Positions 1-6,215 of a stretch of DNA of 8,899 nucleotides are shown here, in pieces (within the stretch, counting starts at the first letter, position 1; every line of letters starts with the position of its first letter). The position numbers and the translations under genes are program-made. The DNA is from Bryobacterales bacterium (GTDB taxonomy: Bacteria; Acidobacteriota; Terriglobia; Bryobacterales; Bryobacteraceae). The notes beneath the pieces were generated by a model. It ran no database searches, had not been told where the DNA came from, and saw only the letters and a program-made list of their open reading frames with translations. The stretch lies in NCBI GenBank assembly GCA_003132865.1, contig PKYZ01000296.1:1-8899 (forward strand), read 5' to 3'.

Positions 1-1233
1 TTTAACCAGTATCAGCAGTGGGCGCAGTTGGCCCATGCGGCCGGCAAGGGCGTGTATATCGAGGAAACCTGGATACCGCATTATCTTACGAACGGGTTGC
101 CGCCGGACTGGGAGTCAGTGGGTCTGGACAACATTTCCACCGTAGGGCCGACTTCCGCCGATTTCGCAAGCTTGTTTGCCCCTTGGATCCAGGCCATGGC
201 GCTGTTTGCCTCCGCCAACGGAATGGAATCGGTGACGCCCTTCACCACACCGGCATTTTTTCAGTACGGGACTGCGGGCGCCGATACACCCGAGGAAACC
301 GCTTACGCACATGCGGTGGTTTCCGCCATCGCACAAGGCCAGCTCACCCCTACGGGCCAAGCCTACCTGACGTACAGTCGGCAGTTGGGGATAAAAGTAG
401 CCACCAGTCTTTCCAGCGCCAGTTATGCCACGCTCCCCAGCGTTTTTAATCCCAATTGCGGTTCTGCAACGAATCCGTGTAATGCGGATGCCACCGTCGC
501 TCCCGATGAGCTGGTGAGCGCATTTGGGGTGGACCTGGCGACGTCCAGCGCGTCCACGCCGTCGGCTAGTTTTCCCACCACTCTGGCCAGTACTACAGCT
601 ACGCTAGTGGACAGCTCGAACACCAGTTACCCGGTGCCCCTGAACTTCGTATCGGCCGGGCAGGTCAACTACTTGGTGCCCTCGGCGGCGCAACCTGGGG
701 CGGCTGCCCTAACCATTACCAGCGCGGACGGTACAAAAACGACCAGCGTGATCCTGATTGCGGCGGCCGACCCTGGCCTCTATGCCGCCAACGCCACTGG
801 CAAGGGCGCCCCGGCTGGCTTTGCGGTTTGCGCGGGTACCTGCGCAGGGTGGTCTGGACCGCCAAACCAATATGGGCAATTCGTGCAGGATCTTTCCACT
901 TGTGGCGCCGGGGGCTGTACGCCACAGCCCATCAGCCTGGGGGCGGCCACCGATACGGTAGTGCTGGAGCTTTTCGGCACTGGCGTACGCCATGTGGCTT
1001 CGCCATCCGCCGTCACCGCCACGATCAATGGGATATCCCTGCCGGTGCAGTTCGCCGGAGCGCAGGGCCAATTTACGGGGGAGGATCAGATCAACGTGCA
1101 GCTCCCGTACAACCTTTCGGCCAGCGGCACAGTCAACTTGGTCCTGACCACTATGGTGGAGCAGGGCGCCTTGGCGCCATACGACACCGCCATCAACTCA
1201 TCGTCCAACACCGTAACCATCGACATTGAATGA
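1..1233 (+). CDS. 3' part of a secreted protein with a Solibacter-type C-terminal domain (TIGR03437)
   Basis: The reading frame is open from base 1 with no start in context, so this is the C-terminal ~410 residues of a longer protein. The last ~240 residues (from about base 505, 'DELVSAFGVDLA', through 'VSAGQVNYLVPSAAQPGAAA' to the end) match the TIGR03437 domain, expanded in Solibacter and relatives at the C-terminus of large exported proteins; its function is not known. The segment before it ('AHAAGKGVYIEETWIPHYL', then an alanine-rich helical stretch) resembles the late strands of a TIM-barrel glycosidase-like fold, with a possible acidic residue in 'IEETW'; this is a guess from style only. 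Low lysine, abundant Ser/Thr/Ala and several cysteines fit an extracellular location. It converges on the minus-strand gene run with only a few bases between stops and is probably not functionally linked to the cytochrome genes. The C-terminal domain call is firm; the enzymatic role is not. Confidence 0.85.
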   Translation, partial: FNQYQQWAQLAHAAGKGVYIEETWIPHYLTNGLPPDWESVGLDNISTVGPTSADFASLFAPWIQAMALFASANGMESVTPFTTPAFFQYGTAGADTPEETAYAHAVVSAIAQGQLTPTGQAYLTYSRQLGIKVATSLSSASYATLPSVFNPNCGSATNPCNADATVAPDELVSAFGVDLATSSASTPSASFPTTLASTTATLVDSSNTSYPVPLNFVSAGQVNYLVPSAAQPGAAALTITSADGTKTTSVILIAAADPGLYAANATGKGAPAGFAVCAGTCAGWSGPPNQYGQFVQDLSTCGAGGCTPQPISLGAATDTVVLELFGTGVRHVASPSAVTATINGISLPVQFAGAQGQFTGEDQINVQLPYNLSASGTVNLVLTTMVEQGALAPYDTAINSSSNTVTIDIE

Positions 1234-1242
1234 TCCCGATCA
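1231..1242. other. Palindrome containing both stop codons of two convergent genes
   Basis: The sequence TGATC-CC-GATCA is a perfect 5-bp inverted repeat. Its left end is the TGA of the plus-strand gene and its right end is the complement of the TGA of the minus-strand gene. The stem is too short and lacks a U tract, so it is not called a terminator. The genes are so close that either transcript would have to end inside the neighbouring gene. Confidence 0.5.
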
Positions 1243-3741
1243 GCGCTTCACGCCGGCTCCATCGCGTTGAGCTTCGTAGTAAGCGATTCGGGTCCGAAGC
1301 GCCTGCGAGCGGGCCACATCATTCTCGCGCTCCGCAATCGCCAGGGCTCGGCGTGCCGTCTGGGCGGCCTCCGCGAAGCGGCCCAACTCCGAATACATAG
1401 CCGCCAGCATTTCGAGACTCTGGGGTTCATTCCCGCCCGAGAGCTCGACGGCCTTCTCGAGTTCCGGAGCCGCTTCCGCAAAGCTGTGCCGCGCCGCGAG
1501 CACGCGACCCAGGTTGAAGCGGTACTCCAGCGAATCGGGTGTGTTGGACACGGCTTTCCGCAGGTGTTCGACGGCGTCATCGAGTTTACCGGCCCGGGCG
1601 AGGACGATCCCGAGCATGTTGTGCGCATCGGCGAACTCGGGATCCAGTTCCAAGGCCTTCCGGATGTGCTCGATGGCTTCGTCAGTGCGCCCGCTTTGAA
1701 GCAGCGTCGCGGCAAGATTGCTTTCCGTAAGAGGGTCTTTCGGGTTGAGCGCCAGGGCTTGGTTCGCGGCGGATATGGCCTCCGGCAGATTGCCCGAACG
1801 CGTGAGCGCGACGGCCAGGCTGGAGTACGCCGAGGCATTCGCTGCGTCCAGTTCTATGGACCTCCGGTAATGCGCGATGGCTTCTTCCAGTTGCCCCTGT
1901 TTGTCGAGCGCATAGGCCAGATGATACTGAGCCTTGCCGTCCTCCGGCTCCAGATCGACGGCTTTCTTCCATTCTACGGCGGCCTCGCCATACTGATTTT
2001 TACGCGCCAGTTCGCCGGCCACGTCGCTCAGCCGGTAGAATTCGGTGGCGGGCGCATTCATCGACATTAGGCCGTCGGGAGGCACGTTGACAAACTCGGG
2101 GATGTTCACCCCGCGATTCGCCGCCGTCGCGTTCTCAACCAGAATGGCCGGACTGTCCCGGCCCTCTTCATCGATGTGCGTGAGGAAAAGCTGAGTGTAG
2201 AGCGACCGGCCCTTCGAGGAGAACGCCAGCCACCGGCCATTCGGAGAAAACGTGTGCCACGAGTTCATACGCGGCAAGTTGCAGTCGAGCCGCCGGGCGA
2301 CGCCGCCTTGGAACGGAACCATATACAGCTCGCTGTCCGGCCGCATCAGCAGCCCATTGCGATTTCGAACAAACACGATCCATCGGCCGTCGGGTGAAAC
2401 CTTGGGGAAGTTGTTACTGGTTCCATTTTGTGAGGCGCCGTCAATCCGTTCCGGTGTTCCGCCTCTACCGTCGTTAAATGGTATGCGATAGAGGTCGTAT
2501 TGAATCTGCGTCTCGTCGGGGGAGTTGGCATATTGCGCGACGTTCTGCCCATCGCGATAAGGCTCCTTCGCCACAGCCCTCGAGTACACCAGGTATTTGC
2601 CGTCCCGGCTCCAGAAAGCGCCGGCCTGCACGAAGGCGGGGTCGTCGGCTCCGGGCAGCGGCTTCAGCTTCCCGGTGGCCTTGCTGTACCAGGCCAAAAT
2701 GCCCTTGGTGGGGAAGAATACCTGGCCGAAACCATAGTCGCGGTAAAAGCCGTTGTAGAACCTGCTGTCGAAATCGCGGATGTGCGAGCCGGGGTTCTCG
2801 ATGGACGTGACCACGTACTGGCCGTCCGGTGAGATCTGCGACATGAAGCCAAACCTCTTGGCAGCGCGCTCCTCGGCGAAGGAGCTCCAACGGATTACAT
2901 TTTCGTTGCGGATAGAGGTTTCTTTCTTCACCGGGACGATGCCGTACAGACCCTTGTCGTTGCCCGGGCCATCGACGTCCAGACCCAGAGTCTTTCCATC
3001 TCCCGAGAAGGAGTGGCAGTTGATGCAGGTGGGCAGGCCCTGCATCATCAGCCGGCTTTTGGTCTCCCCGACATAGCGCAGCCGCCACGCGATCAGCGGC
3101 ACGGCTTCCGCCGGCAGCGGCATGATCACGCCTTTCTCGCCAACGGGAACCGAGATGAGCGGCACGTCGCGGAAAAAAACAGGCGCTCCGACCGGGTCCT
3201 GGGAGGTCTGTATGGTGATTTGTCCCCGGGATAGAGCCTGGGCCAATCCGTCGTCCCGAAAGCCGGTGATGGTGACCGTTGCCGGCCGCTTGACCGAGTG
3301 TTTGAGTATGGCTGCCCAGGTTGCAGCATCCGGCTTCCAGGTATGGCCGGCGGCTTCATTCGGCGTCAGCGTGGGTGGCACGGCGCCGGCTTGGGCACAG
3401 CGTTCGTCGATTTCTCCGATACGCAAGCGCTCGCCGTTTGATTTGAGCTGGATCTGGGCCCCGCGGCCGGCAAACGAGACTTCGATCCGCCAAACGGTGG
3501 CTGCGGGGTCCGCGTCGCGCCACTCGAAGGCCGGCGGCGCGATATCGGGAGGAAACAGGGTCCGGTCCGCCGGGTAGTCGACAGTTATCGCGGCGAGCGG
3601 GTCCTTGGCGTGGAGGTTTATCGTCGTACAGAGCGGAATTAGAGCGCACCCAACTGAAGTCAGGACCAGTCCGTGGTAGAAACCCCGGCAGGCTGAATGC
3701 CTGCCCCACCCATCCGGCCTGACGTGGTGCAAGAGGTCCAT
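1240..3741 (-). CDS. Exported TolB-like beta-propeller / TPR protein with one CXXCH motif
   Basis: The 833-residue product has three parts. After an N-terminal hydrophobic segment (~25-43, ending 'NLHAKD', a likely signal peptide) comes a ~190-residue beta-rich region. A single heme-type motif CINCH follows at 239-243, within 'LPTCINCHSFSGDGKTLG'. Next is a TolB/PD40-like propeller with blade signatures near residues 305 (ISPDGQYVV), 379 (SRDGKYLVYS), 451 (SPDGRWIVF) and 500 (SPNGRWLAF). From ~565 to ~820 there are about seven TPR units of 34 residues ('A.yhLA.al...G..eeAi..y..al.ldp'). Such proteins probably act as periplasmic or surface binding scaffolds; the substrate is unknown. The single CXXCH may bind heme c or be structural. 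ATG 3741 has only a weak purine-rich site upstream, but no other ATG, GTG or TTG lies between codon 4 and the hydrophobic core, so this start is kept. It is last in the minus-strand run, separated from the stress protein gene by the 101-bp hairpin element, so it may be expressed differently from the cytochromes. Confidence 0.85.
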   Translation of the reverse strand: MDLLHHVRPDGWGRHSACRGFYHGLVLTSVGCALIPLCTTINLHAKDPLAAITVDYPADRTLFPPDIAPPAFEWRDADPAATVWRIEVSFAGRGAQIQLKSNGERLRIGEIDERCAQAGAVPPTLTPNEAAGHTWKPDAATWAAILKHSVKRPATVTITGFRDDGLAQALSRGQITIQTSQDPVGAPVFFRDVPLISVPVGEKGVIMPLPAEAVPLIAWRLRYVGETKSRLMMQGLPTCINCHSFSGDGKTLGLDVDGPGNDKGLYGIVPVKKETSIRNENVIRWSSFAEERAAKRFGFMSQISPDGQYVVTSIENPGSHIRDFDSRFYNGFYRDYGFGQVFFPTKGILAWYSKATGKLKPLPGADDPAFVQAGAFWSRDGKYLVYSRAVAKEPYRDGQNVAQYANSPDETQIQYDLYRIPFNDGRGGTPERIDGASQNGTSNNFPKVSPDGRWIVFVRNRNGLLMRPDSELYMVPFQGGVARRLDCNLPRMNSWHTFSPNGRWLAFSSKGRSLYTQLFLTHIDEEGRDSPAILVENATAANRGVNIPEFVNVPPDGLMSMNAPATEFYRLSDVAGELARKNQYGEAAVEWKKAVDLEPEDGKAQYHLAYALDKQGQLEEAIAHYRRSIELDAANASAYSSLAVALTRSGNLPEAISAANQALALNPKDPLTESNLAATLLQSGRTDEAIEHIRKALELDPEFADAHNMLGIVLARAGKLDDAVEHLRKAVSNTPDSLEYRFNLGRVLAARHSFAEAAPELEKAVELSGGNEPQSLEMLAAMYSELGRFAEAAQTARRALAIAERENDVARSQALRTRIAYYEAQRDGAGVKR
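3687..3705. repeat. Small hairpin repeat within the 5' coding end of the propeller/TPR gene
   Basis: GGCAGGC-TGAAT-GCCTGCC is a perfect 7-bp stem with a 5-nt loop, followed on the plus strand by CCCACC. The TGAA core in the loop is shared with the hairpins of the nearby 3757-3857 element, although the stem differs. It falls at about codons 13-19 of the downstream gene, before its hydrophobic signal segment. A hairpin this close to the start codon could hinder or tune translation initiation. Confidence 0.6.
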
Positions 3742-3756
3742 TATGATATTTGCCCG

Positions 3757-3857
3757 CCCTGTGGCGCACGCATTAGCGTGCAGCGGCGAACTTCAGTTCG
3801 CCGTGGACGCCTGCCGGCTGAAGCCGGCAGCGGCACGCTGAAGCGTGCGCCACAGGG
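3757..3857. repeat. Nested multi-hairpin (REP-like) intergenic element, 101 bp
   Basis: Perfect 15-bp terminal inverted repeats (CCCTGTGGCGCACGC at 3757-3771 and its complement at 3843-3857) enclose four consecutive stem-loops. All have 4-nt loops: 3766-3781 (6-bp stem, loop ATTA), 3784-3803 (8-bp stem, loop TTCA), 3811-3830 (8-bp stem, loop TGAA) and 3833-3848 (6-bp stem, loop TGAA). The outer arms and the first and last hairpins share sequence, so the RNA could fold either as one long stem or as separate hairpins. It fills nearly the whole gap between the stress protein stop (3862) and the propeller/TPR start (3741). It resembles REP/BIME-type or MITE-like extragenic palindromes. It may attenuate transcription or protect the upstream mRNA 3' end; both are inference. 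Confidence 0.85.
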
Positions 3858-3861
3858 ATTG

Positions 3862-4725
3862 CTATACGCTGACCACCGGACACGGCGACTGCCGGATGAT
3901 CGCATACGCGTTGGTCCGCAGCCTGCCAAAAACACCCGCCGCCGATCCGCGTCCGATCACCAGCAACCCCGCGTGCCGTTTCGCCGCCATCTCGCAAACC
4001 ACCTTCGGCGGATCGCCCGGCTCGATCGCCAGTTCCGCTTCCGTGCCGAAGCGTTGCTGCAGGCGGGCCAAGTCGTCCCGCACCGCTAGCTCCATCTCCC
4101 GCGCGCGCGCGTCCACCTGCCCGGTGGCCGGCGAGGCGGCCATCGCATGCACCACCGTAAGCCGCGCGCCGAACTCCTTCTGCATGGCCGTGGCCCATTC
4201 CAGAGCCTTGCAACTCTGCGGGCCCAGATCTATCGCGCAGAGGATGTCCCGGAACAGAATCGGTTCCGCCTGCGGCGCCTCTTCCAGATGCACGCCCGTC
4301 CACACCGGACAATCCGCGTCGTGCAGCACCTTGGCGGTGATGGATCCCAGAATGAATTGCCGGAATGGCCCATACCCGTGGGTCGGCATCACGATCAGGC
4401 CAACATTCTCCTCATGTGCATATTCCACGATCTGCCGGGCCGGATCGCCCTCCAGCACCACACGCTTGGCATCGGTGCCTGCCAATTCGCCGGCCAGAAA
4501 CGTCTCCAGCTCTTTCTCCACCTGGGCAGCGCGGTTGGTGTACAACTCCGTCAACATCGAACCGCCGATCTCCAGCGCGCCAAACTCATAGTGTGGCGGA
4601 GTCAAAACATGCAATAGAGTCAGCTCGGAGTGAAAACGATCCGCCAGCGTCTTGGCGTACCGGGCCGCGCCCAGCGACCGCTCCGAAAAATCCACAGGTA
4701 ATAAGATCTTACTTAAGGGCTTCAT
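3862..4725 (-). CDS. Tandem-domain universal stress protein (UspA family)
   Basis: The 287-residue product has two Usp domains. Domain 1 (about 1-145) begins 'ILLPVDFSERS' with the conserved Asp at 12 and carries the nucleotide-loop region 'MPTHGYGPFRQFILGS' (113-128). The usual first glycine of G-X2-G-X9-G(S/T) is proline 114 here, while Gly117 and Gly127-Ser128 are kept. Domain 2 (about 158-287) begins 'DILCAIDLG' (Asp166) and has a divergent loop 'GRGSAAGVFGRLRT' followed by 'IIRQSPCPVVSV'. Usp proteins are cytoplasmic and bind ATP or other ligands during stress, starvation or low oxygen; whether this one binds ATP is uncertain. ATG 4725 is preceded by a strong AGGAGG at 4731-4736 with 5-nt spacing. 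The gene lies 38 bp after the six-heme cytochrome gene and is probably co-transcribed with it, suggesting co-regulation of respiration and stress. Confidence 0.93.
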   Translation of the reverse strand: MKPLSKILLPVDFSERSLGAARYAKTLADRFHSELTLLHVLTPPHYEFGALEIGGSMLTELYTNRAAQVEKELETFLAGELAGTDAKRVVLEGDPARQIVEYAHEENVGLIVMPTHGYGPFRQFILGSITAKVLHDADCPVWTGVHLEEAPQAEPILFRDILCAIDLGPQSCKALEWATAMQKEFGARLTVVHAMAASPATGQVDARAREMELAVRDDLARLQQRFGTEAELAIEPGDPPKVVCEMAAKRHAGLLVIGRGSAAGVFGRLRTNAYAIIRQSPCPVVSV

Positions 4726-4730
4726 AACAA

Positions 4731-4736
4731 CCTCCT
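4731..4736 (-). promoter_or_regulatory. Strong Shine-Dalgarno site of the universal stress protein gene
   Basis: Read on the minus strand this is AGGAGG, five bases before ATG 4725. It fixes the start of the stress protein and allows translation independent of the upstream cytochrome gene. Confidence 0.85.
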
Positions 4737-4738
4737 AC

Positions 4739-4762
4739 GCGTCTCCGCGTCTCCGCGTCGCC
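4739..4762. repeat. Octamer tandem repeat (3 units) in the spacer after the six-heme cytochrome
   Basis: Plus-strand units are GCGTCTCC, GCGTCTCC and GCGTCGCC: two perfect copies and one with a single change. They lie between the cytochrome stop codon (4764-4766) and the ribosome binding site of the stress protein gene. Copy number could vary by slippage, altering only the spacer length. Confidence 0.7.
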
Positions 4763-4763
4763 T

Positions 4764-6215
4764 TTACTTCTGTCCCTTGTTCTCCACGACGCCCAAGTCC
4801 GTGAGTATCTTAGGCGCCGGCTCTTCCATCGCCAGCAGGCTATGGCAGGCGCCACAGTCCTGCGTAACCTTCCGCCCATCGGCACTGGCATGGCTGTCGT
4901 CGTGACATCGGAAGCACCCCGGAAAATCCGTGTGCCCAATGTTATTCGGATATGCGCCCCAGGTGACTTTCATCGCCGGAAACACATTCCGGTTGTAAAT
5001 AGCAAGTAAGTTCCGCGCGGTCTTGACCACGTCCGTTTGACGTTCTTTGTAAACGGCGGGATAAGTCCCGCGATAGAAAGCCTCCAAAGCCGCCGGTATT
5101 TGGGCCGCCGCCGCGTCCCGGCTGGCATACTCTTTCTTCAAGATTTCCACGCTCTTCTTCCGCGCGAACGGCAGGCTGGCGGAAAGATCTCCCGCAAACA
5201 TGGCCTCGTCCACGGCCCGTTCCGGCAGCTTGTAACTGTGGGACGGCCGGTTGTGGCAGTCGATACAATCCATCTCGCGCATGGAAAGTCCCTTGCCGTC
5301 CGCCGGCGCGCCCTCCGCCCGGTAGACCGTCTTTCCGCCCGGTCCGTCGTACTCGATCCACGGGATCGTCTGGCGTTGCACGTCGGAATGCCCATAGCGG
5401 ATACGCACGCCAGGTCCCAGGTGCGTTCCGTGTATCCCAATGCCCTTGTTGCCGCCGCCGATCTTCATCAGCAGCACCGTCTTGACCGGCGAGTTGTTTT
5501 CGTCGTCGCCGAATTTGTTTATGATCTGCAGCCGGTCTTCACCGTACTTCTGCGGCCAGTGGCAGGCTTCGCACGTCTCGCGCGCGGGACGCAGGCTGCG
5601 CACCGGCGTGGGGATGGGTGTCTCGTAAGTGTGGAACATCACCGCGAACACTTGCCGGATTCCGGAGAGCTTGCTGCGCACAAACCACGATTCCCCCGGC
5701 CCGATATGGCACTGCACGCACTCCACCCGCGAATGCGGCGAGCTCTGATACGCCGTGAACTCCGGCTGCATCACCGTATGGCAGGTTTGCCCGCAAAACG
5801 AAACCGTTTCCATGTACGAGACCGCGCCGTACGCCAACTGGCTGGCGATCACGATGTTCGCGAACGTGGTGACGCCCACAAACGCGATCAGCCGCCGGAA
5901 TTCCACGTTCCTTAGGTTCAACGGCGGAAAGCTGGCAGGATACAACCCGCGCCGCCTCTCCTTTTTGTTCCGCCAGTAAATCCCCACCGGAATCAGGAGA
6001 AGTCCCAAAAAGAACAACGCCGGAAGCAACAGAAACGCCAGAATCCCGTTATAAGGGTTGTGTACGTCTCCGCGCATCGTGGTGGGCAGCAAAAACAGCC
6101 AGAACACAGTGGCCGTGGTGACCACCACCACTCCGATCAGGCTTACCCAGTTATTGGAAAGATGTACCAGCGGAGAAAGTTGGGCGGGCACTTTGCCCGT
6201 GCGCGTTTCGTTCAT
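4764..6215 (-). CDS. Membrane-anchored six-heme NapC/NirT-type cytochrome c
   Basis: The 483-residue product has three predicted membrane segments (about 24-44, 57-80 and 109-132) followed by a large periplasmic domain. Heme-binding motifs are CGQTCH (141-146, a CX3CH variant), CVQCH (166-170), CEACH (215-219), CIDCH (317-321), CFRCH (434-438) and CGACH (454-458), predicting six c hemes. The stretch 'VMQPEFTAYQSSPHSRVECV' plus 'SKLSGIRQV' is typical of the NapC/NirT/NrfH quinol-oxidising cytochromes, but the protein is much longer than four-heme NapC/NrfH (~200 residues). The expected role is to take electrons from menaquinol, or exchange them with the adjacent cytochrome b/c protein, and pass them to periplasmic partners. 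Its ATG overlaps the TGA of the upstream nonaheme gene (ATGA, 6212-6215) with no clear Shine-Dalgarno site, so translational coupling is likely. The partner reductase is not visible here. Confidence 0.93.
   Translation of the reverse strand: MNETRTGKVPAQLSPLVHLSNNWVSLIGVVVVTTATVFWLFLLPTTMRGDVHNPYNGILAFLLLPALFFLGLLLIPVGIYWRNKKERRRGLYPASFPPLNLRNVEFRRLIAFVGVTTFANIVIASQLAYGAVSYMETVSFCGQTCHTVMQPEFTAYQSSPHSRVECVQCHIGPGESWFVRSKLSGIRQVFAVMFHTYETPIPTPVRSLRPARETCEACHWPQKYGEDRLQIINKFGDDENNSPVKTVLLMKIGGGNKGIGIHGTHLGPGVRIRYGHSDVQRQTIPWIEYDGPGGKTVYRAEGAPADGKGLSMREMDCIDCHNRPSHSYKLPERAVDEAMFAGDLSASLPFARKKSVEILKKEYASRDAAAAQIPAALEAFYRGTYPAVYKERQTDVVKTARNLLAIYNRNVFPAMKVTWGAYPNNIGHTDFPGCFRCHDDSHASADGRKVTQDCGACHSLLAMEEPAPKILTDLGVVENKGQK

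Noticed and set aside
1224..1260. Bidirectional transcription terminator between the convergent genes
   Set aside because: The palindrome stem is only 5 bp and there is no T tract on either side.
3356..3769. 137-codon minus-strand frame overlapping the start of the propeller/TPR gene
   Set aside because: It begins inside the hairpin element and runs out of frame through the real gene; the product is low-complexity Arg/Pro/Gly-rich.
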